This document shows, piece by piece, positions 25,068 to 33,844 of a stretch of 64,000 nucleotides of DNA (the first letter of the stretch is position 1; the number at the start of each line of letters is the position of its first letter). The translations under genes were made by a program, and so were the position numbers. The DNA lies in contig NZ_JACBZU010000004.1 in NCBI RefSeq assembly GCF_013407935.1, positions 1-64,000 of the forward strand. Reading direction: 5' to 3'. The notes beneath the pieces were generated by a model that had not been told where the DNA came from, ran no database searches, and saw nothing but the letters and a program-made list of their open reading frames with translations. The DNA comes from Allomuricauda sp. ARW1Y1. Lineage in GTDB: Bacteria; Bacteroidota; Bacteroidia; Flavobacteriales; Flavobacteriaceae.

Positions 25068-26021
25068 ATGGTATTAGGTCCAGATGAATTGGAAAAGGCG
25101 GTAGCCATTTTGAAAAAAAACGATGTTTTGGCCATCCCCACCGAAACCGTTTACGGATTGGCCGGAAACATTTACAGCGAAGAAGCCATTGCCAAGATTT
25201 TTGAACTGAAGAAAAGACCGCTCAACAATCCACTGATCGTGCATCTCCATAAGATGGAACAGGTCCATGAAATTGTAGCGGAATTTCCGCCGAAAGCGAA
25301 ATTGCTTGCCGAACAATTCTGGCCAGGCCCTTTGACCCTTGTGCTTAAAAAGGGAAACAACGTACCCGATTTGGTAACGGCAGGTAAGGACACCGTTGCC
25401 ATCCGAATTCCCGATCATCCGGTAACATTGGCCCTGTTGGAAAAGCTACCTTTCCCCATCGCTGCTCCAAGTGCCAATCCCTTTAATAGGATTAGCCCCA
25501 CCAGTGCCGAGCATGTACTTGGATACTTCCAAAATACACTGGCTGTTTTGGATGGCGGAGCTTGCAAAAAGGGTATCGAATCCACTATTATTGGTTTTGA
25601 GGGCGAAGAACCCATCCTGTATCGATTGGGTTCCATTTCCAAGGAAACCATAGAAGACGCCATTGGTGAAGTCCGTGTTCAAAATAAGGCTAAAGCAGCG
25701 CCGAACGCCCCTGGCATGTTAAAAAAGCACTACGCCCCTACCACCAAAACCTATTTGACCGACAACGCCAAAGAGATGGCGTACATGGCGGAAGGAAAAA
25801 AAGTAGGATTGCTGCGCTTCACAGGAAAGTCCGAAGACCCCAATTATCGTCATATCGAAATATTATCTCCATCCGGTGATCTAGCGGAAGCCACAGCCAA
25901 CCTTTATGGCGCATTGCACCGATTGGATAGCATGAAACTCGATATGATCATCGCCGAGCGGGTGCCCCACATAGGACTTGGAGTGTCCATCAATGATCGA
26001 CTGGAAAGGGCAACCCAATAA
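25068..26021 (+). CDS. tsaC: threonylcarbamoyl-AMP synthase
   Basis: Makes threonylcarbamoyl-AMP from threonine, bicarbonate and ATP, the first step of t6A tRNA modification. The YrdC domain occupies about 10-195 (IPTETVYGLAGNIYSEEAI, KRPLNNPLIVHL, FWPGPLTLVLKK, VAIRIPDHP, APSANPFNRISPT), followed by the C-terminal Sua5 domain (about 205-317, linker APNAPGMLKKHYAPTT). The Sua5-type two-domain form of 317 residues is also called YwlC/Sua5. Confidence 0.95.
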   Translation: MVLGPDELEKAVAILKKNDVLAIPTETVYGLAGNIYSEEAIAKIFELKKRPLNNPLIVHLHKMEQVHEIVAEFPPKAKLLAEQFWPGPLTLVLKKGNNVPDLVTAGKDTVAIRIPDHPVTLALLEKLPFPIAAPSANPFNRISPTSAEHVLGYFQNTLAVLDGGACKKGIESTIIGFEGEEPILYRLGSISKETIEDAIGEVRVQNKAKAAPNAPGMLKKHYAPTTKTYLTDNAKEMAYMAEGKKVGLLRFTGKSEDPNYRHIEILSPSGDLAEATANLYGALHRLDSMKLDMIIAERVPHIGLGVSINDRLERATQ

Positions 26022-26133
26022 CTATCCAAACATAGCGCGGCATGATATGCTTCCCGATGTGGAATACGTGAGCAATGTCATAAAAATACGCTGGTTTTAG
26101 CCCTAATTTTAAACGAGTTTAAAAACAAGAATC

Positions 26134-26538
26134 ATGTACAACTCAGAAAAAATAGGGAACGAATTCTATCAAAGTCTAGGCAAACTGTTCTATTTCGTAG
26201 CCATGGCCGACCATACCGTAAGGCCCATCGAGATTAAAAGGTTGCGAAACTATGTCCGCCAATACTGGTTGGATGTGGATGAGATTGAAGATGAGTTCCA
26301 TACCGATGCCGCTTATCAAATAGAAATTGTTTTTGATTGGTTGGATGGGGAAGAAAAGGAAGGTGAAGCGTATTTTGATGAATTCAAGGAATTTTACAAA
26401 GAGCATCCCGAGAAATTTTCAGAACCCATCAAAAAATTGATTGTGGAAACCTCCGAAGCCATAGCCAAATCATTTGCTGGAAAGAATAGATCGGAGATGT
26501 TGGCTATCTTTAAGCTCAAACAACTGTTCAATCATTGA
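26134..26538 (+). CDS. conserved helical protein, TerB-like
   Basis: A 134-residue acidic, all-helical protein with no signal peptide (FYQSLGKLFYFVAMADHTVRPIEIKRL at the start). The phrase AMADHTVRPIEIKRL resembles the TerB/DjlA metal-binding helical fold, in which an Asp in the first helix pair is conserved; this is a weak similarity. The stop overlaps the next ATG as TGATG, so it is translationally coupled to deoC. Function unknown. Confidence 0.75.
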   Translation: MYNSEKIGNEFYQSLGKLFYFVAMADHTVRPIEIKRLRNYVRQYWLDVDEIEDEFHTDAAYQIEIVFDWLDGEEKEGEAYFDEFKEFYKEHPEKFSEPIKKLIVETSEAIAKSFAGKNRSEMLAIFKLKQLFNH

Positions 26539-27176
26539 TGGGCCTAGAAAAATACATTGACCACACCAATCTAAAACCTACCGCAAGCCGTCAGGATATC
26601 GTTGCGCTCTGCAAGGAAGCCATTGTAAACGACTTTTATGCTGTTTGCGTAAATGGGTGCCATGTGGCCACGGCTCACGAAACGCTTAAAGGAACTCCTG
26701 TAAAAGTGGCCGCGGTAATCGGTTTTCCACTAGGCGCCATGTCCACCAAGGCCAAAGTGTGCGAAGCCATGGATTGTATTGAGAACGGTGCGGATGAAAT
26801 TGATATGGTCATTAATGTTGGATGGATAAAGTCGGAACGCTTTGATGCCGTCCGCGATGAAATCAAGGCCATCAAAAAAGCCATTGGACCCAAAATTTTA
26901 AAGGTGATCATTGAAACCTGCTACCTTACCGAAGCCGAAAAAGAGCGGGCTTGCCTACTGGCCGTTGATGCAAAAGCCGATTTTGTGAAGACCTCCACGG
27001 GCTTTGGCAACGGGGGAGCCACTTTGGCCGATGTGCAATTAATGAAGCGCGTGGTAGCGGACCAACTTAAGATCAAAGCCTCCGGTGGTATAAGAACCAA
27101 GGAAGAAGCCCTGAAATATATAGCCCTTGGCGTATCGAGAATAGGCACATCTTCTGGCCCGGAATTAATCAAATAG
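26538..27176 (+). CDS. deoC: deoxyribose-phosphate aldolase
   Basis: Cleaves 2-deoxyribose-5-phosphate to acetaldehyde and glyceraldehyde-3-phosphate. It starts GLEKYIDHTNLKPTA and has the Schiff-base lysine in VKTSTGFG near residue 153 and IKASGGIR with the second lysine. Length 212. The start is the ATG overlapping the upstream stop (TGATG), one codon after a TTG. It is in one unit with a TerB-like gene and deoD, for deoxynucleoside salvage. Confidence 0.96.
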   Translation: MGLEKYIDHTNLKPTASRQDIVALCKEAIVNDFYAVCVNGCHVATAHETLKGTPVKVAAVIGFPLGAMSTKAKVCEAMDCIENGADEIDMVINVGWIKSERFDAVRDEIKAIKKAIGPKILKVIIETCYLTEAEKERACLLAVDAKADFVKTSTGFGNGGATLADVQLMKRVVADQLKIKASGGIRTKEEALKYIALGVSRIGTSSGPELIK

Positions 27177-27182
27177 CACATC

Positions 27183-27887
27183 ATGAGCATACACATCGAG
27201 GCCAAAAAAGGAGAAATAGCAGATACGGTTTTAATGCCCGGTGATCCATTGCGTGCGAAATGGATTGCCGAAACCTTTCTCGAAGACTCCTTTTGTTATA
27301 ACCAGATTAGGGGAATGCTAGGCTATACGGGCACCTTTAATGGTCAACGGATTTCTGTTCAGGGCAGTGGTATGGGCATGCCTTCGGCCATGATCTATCT
27401 ACATGAACTCATCAAGGACTACGGCGTAAAGAAGGTGATCAGGGTCGGTTCGGCTGGTTCCTATCAAAAAGACATTCAACTCAATGATGTTGTACTGGCC
27501 ATGGCTGCATCGACCACATCGGGCATCAATAATTCGAGATTTATCAATTCGGACTACTCCCCTACCGCCAACTTTGATCTGTTCATCAAAGCGGTAAATT
27601 ATGCCCAAAAACATGGGATTCCCATAAAGGCAGGCAATGTGCTCTCTTCGGATGAATTTTATGAGGACGACCCAAAGGCCTACGAGCATTGGGCAAAGTA
27701 CGGTGTTCTTTGTGTGGAAATGGAAGCTGCGGGCATTTATACCATTGCTGCAAAATATAACGTAAAAGCGTTGACCATATTAACCATTTCCGATTCCTTG
27801 ATTACCGGAGAACAACTGTCGGCCGAAGCCCGGGAAACTTCATTCCAGCAAATGGTGGAAATCGCTTTGGCCGCCGCAATGCCATAA
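27183..27887 (+). CDS. deoD: purine nucleoside phosphorylase, DeoD type
   Basis: Phosphorolysis of purine (deoxy)nucleosides. The 234-residue protein has MPGDPLRAKWIAE, QGSGMGMPSAMIY, RVGSAGSYQ, CVEMEAAGIYTIA (substrate ribose Glu) and TISDSLITGE (catalytic Asp). These are features of the hexameric low-molecular-mass class. It lies 6 bases after deoC, and its product (deoxy)ribose-1-phosphate feeds the same pathway. Confidence 0.96.
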   Translation: MSIHIEAKKGEIADTVLMPGDPLRAKWIAETFLEDSFCYNQIRGMLGYTGTFNGQRISVQGSGMGMPSAMIYLHELIKDYGVKKVIRVGSAGSYQKDIQLNDVVLAMAASTTSGINNSRFINSDYSPTANFDLFIKAVNYAQKHGIPIKAGNVLSSDEFYEDDPKAYEHWAKYGVLCVEMEAAGIYTIAAKYNVKALTILTISDSLITGEQLSAEARETSFQQMVEIALAAAMP

Positions 27888-27900
27888 ATCAAACTTTGAG

Positions 27901-29160
27901 CTAATCGTCAGTTGTGGGGATGTATGCTGCCGACACGGGAAGTTCAAAAAGCTCCAAGGAAAAATAAGGCAATGCTGCCAGCAAATGATCAAAAATATCC
28001 GCCATTACATACTCATAATTCTCCCATCGCTTATCCGAACTAAATGCATAAATCTCTAGGGGAATCCCCTGCGGTGTGGGTTGCAATTGGCGTACCATTA
28101 GGGTCATTTTTTTATTGATGGCAGAATGACCCTCCAGATAATTGGTCACATACTTTCGGAACACCCCAAAATTGGTAAGGTTCCTACCATTGACCAATAA
28201 CTCTTTATTTATCTGGTTATCCTGATTGTGCGACCTGATCTGCTCGCTCCTAGTGGTGATATATGCTTCGATCAATTGAATTTTTTTCAAACGCTCCACT
28301 TCTTCTTCCGTGAGAAAGCGGATACTTTTCTGCCGAATGATCAACGAGCGCTTGATCCTTCTTCCTCCAGATACCTGCATGCCCCTCCAGTTTTTGAAGG
28401 AATCGGAAATCAATGCATAGGTCGGGATTGTGGTGATGGTCATATCAAAGTTCCGAACTTTCACGGTCGCCAAACTAATTTCCACAACGTCCCCGTCCGC
28501 CCCATATTTTTCAAAAGTGATCCAATCCCCTATCCGGACCATGTCGTTTATGGTGACCTGTATGCTGGCTACCAATCCTAAAATGGAATCCTTAAAAATC
28601 AACAATACCACAGCGGAGGCCGCACCCAAGGCAGTGAAAAATTTCCAGACCGTGGTGTCCGTCACTATGGCGAAAATGGTCAGAATCCCAATGATCCAGG
28701 CGAAAATCATGAAAACCTGTACATAGCTATCAATCGGCTTGTCCTTAAATTGGGTAAGGGTTTTTAGATAACTGTTGACACTTTTGAAGAATTTGCGAAA
28801 AATGACGAGGGTCAAAAAGACAAACAAAATCTTGATGGTCTTAAGGGCAATCACCTCTGCATAATCAAAATCTTCAAAAGCTACTGGTACAAACCTCAAC
28901 AAAATGAATAAGGGAATCACATGGGCTACATACCGTGGTACCCGGTGTGCCACTAAAAAATTATCAAAATTGTTCTTGGATTTTCGGGCCAGGCGCACGG
29001 AAACAGCCCGCAAAATCTTCCAAAGGAGGATATCCAAGAAAAATACCAGCACCAAGACCACCAATACCAGCACAAAAAGATTGATGTATGCCGCCAAACC
29101 ATCGGCCATGCCCTGTTCCAGTAAGTAGTTGTAAAGCAAACGACCTAAATCCTTGTCCAT
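27901..29160 (-). CDS. mechanosensitive ion channel protein (YbdG-like)
   Basis: Tension-gated channel of the inner membrane. Of its 419 residues, the N-terminal part holds about five membrane helices (around 18-50, 70-95, 105-125, 145-170, 180-200), then the MscS beta-domain (DSILGLVASIQVTINDMVRIGDWITF, GDVVEISLATVKVRNFDMTITTIPTY) and a cytosolic C-terminus. The length and the DNFLVAHRVPRYVAHVIPL region resemble E. coli YbdG. A minus-strand TAATTTTG at 29196-29189 may be its -7 box. Confidence 0.9.
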   Translation of the reverse strand: MDKDLGRLLYNYLLEQGMADGLAAYINLFVLVLVVLVLVFFLDILLWKILRAVSVRLARKSKNNFDNFLVAHRVPRYVAHVIPLFILLRFVPVAFEDFDYAEVIALKTIKILFVFLTLVIFRKFFKSVNSYLKTLTQFKDKPIDSYVQVFMIFAWIIGILTIFAIVTDTTVWKFFTALGAASAVVLLIFKDSILGLVASIQVTINDMVRIGDWITFEKYGADGDVVEISLATVKVRNFDMTITTIPTYALISDSFKNWRGMQVSGGRRIKRSLIIRQKSIRFLTEEEVERLKKIQLIEAYITTRSEQIRSHNQDNQINKELLVNGRNLTNFGVFRKYVTNYLEGHSAINKKMTLMVRQLQPTPQGIPLEIYAFSSDKRWENYEYVMADIFDHLLAALPYFSLELFELPVSAAYIPTTDD

Positions 29161-29369
29161 AATCTTTTTGGAAAATAAAAATTTGACACAAAATTACGGG
29201 ATTTTATCTACCCTACTATGCAGGTTTCACATCATTTTAAGTGAGTTTGGGGAAGTTTGGCCTTAATGTACCCGAAGAAAAGAAAAGGACTTTCCCACTT
29301 CATAAATTCCGATTTCAAGACCTTCCTTTTGCACAAAAAAATTATATTTGCACACCAAAAATCACGAAG

Positions 29370-29453
29370 GCCCACGTGGTGGAATTGGTAGACACGCTAC
29401 CTTGAGGGGGTAGTGTTCGTAAGAACGTGCTGGTTCGACTCCAGTCGTGGGCA
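29370..29453 (+). tRNA. tRNA-Leu (anticodon GAG)
   Basis: A class II tRNA of 84 bases: GCCCACG (29370-29376) pairs with CGTGGGC (29446-29452), discriminator A at 29453. The D-arm has TGGTGGAATTGGTAGACA, the anticodon stem CTACC/GGTAG holds loop TTGAGGG (GAG), and a long variable arm GTGTTCGTAAGAACGTGC follows. CCA is not encoded. A TATATTTG box at 29343-29350 upstream is an exact -7 element, with no proper TTG at standard spacing. Confidence 0.97.
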
Positions 29454-29459
29454 CAAGAG

Positions 29460-29486
29460 AAAACCGCAAGCCATTGCGGTTTTTTT
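29460..29486 (+). terminator. terminator after tRNA-Leu
   Basis: AAAACCGCAA (29460-29469) pairs with TTGCGGTTTT (29474-29483) around GCCA, and the T run continues. It starts six bases after the tRNA. Confidence 0.92.
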
Positions 29487-29593
29487 GTTCAACACTCCCT
29501 GAAAAATCCGCAATCCTTTCCCCAAAACCCTGATTTTTATACAGCGGTATCCAAATTTTATGATAAAAAACTAGGACGGCATCTATTTAATCG

Positions 29594-29613
29594 TAAATTT
29601 GTTTAACGTTTAA
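29594..29613 (+). promoter_or_regulatory. promoter/operator of the carH-crt operon
   Basis: TAAATTTG at 29594-29601 is an exact -7 box; no TTG lies 17-23 bases upstream, which fits a weak or regulated promoter. Directly after it, GTTTAA occurs twice (29601-29606 and 29608-29613) across the expected start of transcription, a position where a CarH-type repressor could act. The operator role is an inference. Confidence 0.45.
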
Positions 29614-30522
29614 ATGAAAATGATGAACAACGTAAAAACTTCCTTCAGTATTCGGGATATGGAGAACCTTTCGGGAATCAAGGCGCATACCATTCGGATT
29701 TGGGAAAAGAGATACAACTTGTTCAGCCCAGAACGAACGGACACCAACATTCGTACCTACAGTCTGGAGAGTCTGCAAAAACTGCTGAACGTCACATTGC
29801 TCTACAACAACGGTTACAAGATTTCCAAGATTGCCAAATTGGGAGAAGATAACATCCCGGTTTTGGTCAATGAAATCATCGCTGAAAAAAGCGAAAAGAG
29901 CCATGCGCTGAACTCCTTTAAGTTGGCGATGCTCAATTTTGATCAGGCGCTCTTCCTGAATACCTACAATGAGCTTACGGAAGATAAAACATTCACACAG
30001 ATCTTTAACGATGTCTTTTTACCATTGTTGAACGAACTTGGGCTTTTGTGGCAGACCAATACCATCAGTCCTGCCCACGAACATTTTATTTCCAACTTGA
30101 TCAAGCAAAAAATCTATATCCATACCGAGCAGCTGCAGTTCGAGGCACCCACGAAAAAGGACGAGGTGTATGTGCTCTTCCTCCCAGAAAATGAAATCCA
30201 TGAGTTGGGGCTCTTATACGTAAACTACCAATTGGCCTTGAATGGTTACAAAACGGTTTATCTGGGCCAGACCATGCCTGTTGAAAGTTTGGAAGACTTG
30301 CTCAAATATTACACGAACATCAGATTTGTTTCCTATTTTACCGTATCGCCGACCAAGGATGAAATAGACACCTATTTTAAGCGCTTTGGCGAAGTCCTTA
30401 AAAAGTCCCCAGGTTCCAAACTGTGGGTACTTGGTCATCAAATCCAGGAATTTGACGACGATTCCGTTAAAGACCCCATAATCATATTCAAATCCATCAA
30501 CCAACTGTTAGATTCGATTTAA
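29614..30522 (+). CDS. CarH-type B12-dependent photoreceptor, MerR family regulator
   Basis: DNA-binding repressor that, by analogy with CarH of Thermus and Myxococcus, holds 5'-deoxyadenosylcobalamin, represses in the dark as a tetramer and releases DNA in light. The MerR HTH lies at about 10-78 (IRDMENLSGIKAHTIRIWEK). The helical bundle has W146 and E156-H157, exactly the W-x9-EH signature of light-sensing CarH proteins. The Rossmann-type B12-binding domain has E194-I195-H196-E197-L198-G199, the E-x-H-x-x-G cobalamin-ligating motif. It lies six bases ahead of crtI, so it is in the carotenoid operon it probably controls. Length 302 is typical. Confidence 0.9.
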   Translation: MKMMNNVKTSFSIRDMENLSGIKAHTIRIWEKRYNLFSPERTDTNIRTYSLESLQKLLNVTLLYNNGYKISKIAKLGEDNIPVLVNEIIAEKSEKSHALNSFKLAMLNFDQALFLNTYNELTEDKTFTQIFNDVFLPLLNELGLLWQTNTISPAHEHFISNLIKQKIYIHTEQLQFEAPTKKDEVYVLFLPENEIHELGLLYVNYQLALNGYKTVYLGQTMPVESLEDLLKYYTNIRFVSYFTVSPTKDEIDTYFKRFGEVLKKSPGSKLWVLGHQIQEFDDDSVKDPIIIFKSINQLLDSI

Positions 30523-30528
30523 AATCCA

Positions 30529-31989
30529 ATGAAAAAAGTTATTGTAATCGGTTCCGGTTTCTCTTCCCTTTCGGCCTCTTGCTACTTGGCAAAGGCGGGA
30601 TATGAGGTAGACATGTTCGAAAAGAACGACACCGTGGGAGGAAGGGCCCGTCAGCTGATAAAGGATGGGTTTACCTTTGATATTGGCCCAAGTTGGTATT
30701 GGATGCCCGATATTTTTGAAAAGTTCTTTGCCGATTTTGGCAAAAAGACCTCGGACTACTACCATTTGGACAAATTGAACCCCGCTTACAAAATATTTTT
30801 CGAGGATGATGTGATTACCATAGGTGACTGCATGGAAAGCATCTGTGAGGAGTTTGAGCGCATCGAATCCGGTAGTAGCAAGCATTTGAAACAGTTTATC
30901 GGTGAGGCTCAGGAAAATTATGACATCGCCATAAACAAAGTGGTTTTGCGTCCTGGCCTTTCCCCTTTGGAGCTCGTAACCAAGGAAACCGTGCTCAAAG
31001 TGGACCAATTTTTCAAGACCATAAGTCAACAGGTCAGAAAAAGGTTCAAAAATCCCAAATTGGTGTCCACCTTGGAATTTCCTGTGCTGTTTTTGGGAGC
31101 CAAACCCAGTAAGACGCCTTCTTTCTATAATTTTATGAATTTTGCCGATTTTGGCCTCGGTACTTGGCATCCCAAAGGCGGAATGTATGAAATCATCAAG
31201 GCCATGAAAGGTGTCGCAGAGGAACTTGGAGTAACCATACATACCAACAGTCCCGTCAGCCACATCCTAGTGTCAGAAGGAGAAGTACTGGGCATACGAA
31301 GCAAAGGAAACAATCACTTGGCCGATTATGTGGTCAGTGGGGCGGATTATCATCATTCCGAGACCCTCTTGGACAAAAAATACCGACAATATTCGGAGGA
31401 CTACTGGGCCAAAAAGACCTACGCCCCTTCCTCCCTATTGTTTTACATCGGCTTTGATAAGAAATTGAACAATATCGAGCACCACAACCTGTTCTTTGAC
31501 ACCGATTTTGAGCAGCATGCACAAGAAATATATGACCGTCCACAATGGCCGAGCAATCCGCTGTTCTATGCCAATTTCCCCTCGGTAACGGATGCCTCCA
31601 TGGCGCCGGAAGGCATGGAAACGGGCTTTTTCTTGGTGCCTATCGCTCCGGGCTTGGAAGACACCCCTCAACTACGGGATCAATATTTTGATATTGTGAT
31701 GGACCGATTTGAAAATTTAACCCATCAATCTGTAAAAAATTCTGTAATTTTTCGGGAAAGTTTCTGCGTAAACGATTTTGTGGAACAGTACAATTCCTAT
31801 AAAGGAAACGCTTATGGAATGGCCAACACGTTGCGCCAGACCGCTTTTTTAAGACCTAACCTCAAAAGTAGCAAGGTAAAAAACTTGTTCTTTACCGGTC
31901 AGTTGACCGTACCCGGACCAGGGGTCCCACCATCCCTGATATCCGGTAAACTGGTGGCTGATTTAATCATTAAAGATGAAAACCGATGA
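30529..31989 (+). CDS. crtI: phytoene desaturase
   Basis: FAD-dependent desaturation of phytoene to lycopene at the membrane. The N-terminal dinucleotide-binding motif VIVIGSGFSSLSAS is followed by VDMFEKNDTVGGRARQLIKDGF (about 3-44). GPSWYWMPDIFEKFFADFGK, GADYHHSE and the C-terminal FTGQLTVPGPGVPPSLISGK are CrtI hallmarks. Length 486. It overlaps crtB by four bases (ATGA). Confidence 0.96.
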   Translation: MKKVIVIGSGFSSLSASCYLAKAGYEVDMFEKNDTVGGRARQLIKDGFTFDIGPSWYWMPDIFEKFFADFGKKTSDYYHLDKLNPAYKIFFEDDVITIGDCMESICEEFERIESGSSKHLKQFIGEAQENYDIAINKVVLRPGLSPLELVTKETVLKVDQFFKTISQQVRKRFKNPKLVSTLEFPVLFLGAKPSKTPSFYNFMNFADFGLGTWHPKGGMYEIIKAMKGVAEELGVTIHTNSPVSHILVSEGEVLGIRSKGNNHLADYVVSGADYHHSETLLDKKYRQYSEDYWAKKTYAPSSLLFYIGFDKKLNNIEHHNLFFDTDFEQHAQEIYDRPQWPSNPLFYANFPSVTDASMAPEGMETGFFLVPIAPGLEDTPQLRDQYFDIVMDRFENLTHQSVKNSVIFRESFCVNDFVEQYNSYKGNAYGMANTLRQTAFLRPNLKSSKVKNLFFTGQLTVPGPGVPPSLISGKLVADLIIKDENR

Positions 31990-32828
31990 AAACTATTTTT
32001 GACAACGTCTCGTACGATTGCAGTAAGATCGTAACCAAGTCTTACAGCACTTCCTTTTCCTTGGCCACCAAAATGCTGGCCCCATCGATCAGGGCCGATA
32101 TTTACAATATTTATGGTTTTGTGCGATTTGCGGATGAAATCGTGGATACTTTTCATGATTACGATAAAGCACAACTGTTCGATGCCTTTGAAAAGGACAT
32201 GGAGCGGGCCATCGCGGATAAAATCAGCCTAAATCCAATTTTGAACGCATTTCAGCATACCTATCATAAATACGACATTCCGCATCATTTGGTGGAGTCA
32301 TTTATGAAGAGTATGCGGATGGACCTGACCAAGAAAAACTACGAGACTTTTGATGAATACCGGGAGTACATCTATGGTTCCGCTGATGTAGTCGGCCTAA
32401 TGTGCCTCTGTGTATTTGTGGATGGGGACAAGGAAAAATATGAAAGGTTGAAAGAGTCTGCCATGGCACTAGGGTCAGCGTTCCAAAAGGTGAATTTCCT
32501 CAGGGACCTGAAAGCGGATTATGAGGACTTGAACCGCACCTATTTTCCCGACACTGACCTTTTGGAACTCGATGAAGCGTCCAAAAGACGCATTGTCAAT
32601 GAAATTAAAGCAGATTTCGCCTTGGGTTATGCAGGTATCGTTGAATTGCCGGAACAGGCTAAGTTTGGCGTTTATACTGCATACCGCTATTATAAAAAGC
32701 TGTTGCAAAAATTGCAGAGCACTCCACCTTTAGAAATAAAAAATACCAGGATACGTGTGCCCAATTATCAAAAATTCGGACTTTTGGCACAATCTTACGT
32801 TAATTATAAACTACAATTGGTACAATGA
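31986..32828 (+). CDS. crtB: phytoene synthase
   Basis: Condenses two geranylgeranyl diphosphates to phytoene. SYSTSFSLATKMLAPSIR, the first Asp-rich motif DEIVDTFHDYD and the second one in NFLRDLKADYEDLNRTYFP (both bind magnesium-diphosphate) are present. Length 280. It overlaps both neighbours as ATGA, so crtI-crtB-crtZ are translationally coupled. Confidence 0.96.
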   Translation: MKTIFDNVSYDCSKIVTKSYSTSFSLATKMLAPSIRADIYNIYGFVRFADEIVDTFHDYDKAQLFDAFEKDMERAIADKISLNPILNAFQHTYHKYDIPHHLVESFMKSMRMDLTKKNYETFDEYREYIYGSADVVGLMCLCVFVDGDKEKYERLKESAMALGSAFQKVNFLRDLKADYEDLNRTYFPDTDLLELDEASKRRIVNEIKADFALGYAGIVELPEQAKFGVYTAYRYYKKLLQKLQSTPPLEIKNTRIRVPNYQKFGLLAQSYVNYKLQLVQ

Positions 32829-33277
32829 AAGTAACACTTTGGATATTGATATTTTTGGCAACTTTTTGCTTTATGGAATTTATGGCATGGTTTACCCACA
32901 AGTATGTGATGCACGGCTTCTTATGGAGCCTTCACAAGGATCATCACAGAAAGGACCATGACTCTTGGTTCGAGCGTAACGATGCCTTTTTTATCTTCTA
33001 TGCCGTAGTGAGCATGTCCCTGTTTTATCTGGGCAGCGCCACTTCTTTCTGGTATGGTTGGCCGTTGGGCTTCGGCATATTGGCCTATGGAATCGCCTAT
33101 TTTATGGTACATGATATTTTTATTCACCAACGCTTTAAAATGTTCCGCAATGCCAATAATTGGTATGCCCGTGGAGTTCGCAGGGCGCACAAAATCCATC
33201 ACAAGCATCTAGGGAAAGAAGATGGAGAATGTTTTGGGATGTTGGTGGTTCCCTTCAAATACTTTAAGAAAAAGTAG
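32825..33277 (+). CDS. crtZ: beta-carotene hydroxylase
   Basis: Di-iron membrane hydroxylase that adds 3-OH groups to beta-ionone rings (beta-carotene to zeaxanthin). Length 150, with four helices and the His clusters HKYVMHGFLW, HKDHHRKDH, HDIFIHQRF and RRAHKIHHKH that bind iron. It is the last gene of the operon; its stop codon abuts the stop of the convergent TlpA gene with no spacer. No lycopene cyclase (crtY) follows. Confidence 0.95.
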   Translation: MKVTLWILIFLATFCFMEFMAWFTHKYVMHGFLWSLHKDHHRKDHDSWFERNDAFFIFYAVVSMSLFYLGSATSFWYGWPLGFGILAYGIAYFMVHDIFIHQRFKMFRNANNWYARGVRRAHKIHHKHLGKEDGECFGMLVVPFKYFKKK

Positions 33278-33844
33278 TTATTGGGCCAACAGTTGGTCCA
33301 AAAGATTGCGGACCTTGTCCGAATTCCAGTTGGCCGCACCTGTTTTGTCCACCACCACATCGCCTTTTTTATCTATGATGTAGGTAACAGGGATGCTTCC
33401 GCTCTCCAACGCTTTTGGAGCGGCCGATACCTGAAAATAGACAGGTAAATCATAACCCTTTTTCTCCAAAAAAGTCAGCACTTTTTCTTGGTCGTCATTG
33501 GCTACAAAGGCAAATTCGACCTTGTCCTTATAGTCTGCATATAGTGTCGCAAAACCGGGAAGCTCAGCCACACAGGGTGGACACCAAGTGGCCCAAACGT
33601 TGATCACGATCACTTTGCCCTTTTTGGATTGAAGATTGGCTGGTTTGCCTTCCAAATCGACCCAGTTCCAAGTATAATCCTCCAAAACTGAACGCTTTGA
33701 TTCTTCTACCGTGCTTGGACTGACAATCGCTGCCATGGCTTTGTTGGCCCACACGCGCACATGAAATCCTACTGGGGTAAAAAGAATGAGCAATATCGCT
33801 ACAATCCAAATAACATTGCCGACCTGTTCCTTTGTAATTTTCAT
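33278..33844 (-). CDS. TlpA-like thioredoxin-fold protein with active CPPC
   Basis: Membrane-anchored periplasmic thiol reductase. An N-terminal helix (about 9-28) anchors the domain outside the cell membrane; the redox site is W87-C88-P89-P90-C91, with the cis-proline in SIPVTYIID. It is like TlpA/ResA/CcmG proteins, which reduce disulfides for cytochrome c maturation or metal-centre assembly. It overlaps the second TlpA-like gene by four bases and ends against crtZ with no spacer. Length 188. Confidence 0.9.
   Translation of the reverse strand: MKITKEQVGNVIWIVAILLILFTPVGFHVRVWANKAMAAIVSPSTVEESKRSVLEDYTWNWVDLEGKPANLQSKKGKVIVINVWATWCPPCVAELPGFATLYADYKDKVEFAFVANDDQEKVLTFLEKKGYDLPVYFQVSAAPKALESGSIPVTYIIDKKGDVVVDKTGAANWNSDKVRNLLDQLLAQ

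Noticed and set aside
30508..31263. 251-codon minus-strand frame inside crtI
   Set aside because: It is antisense to crtI; no domain and unlikely composition.
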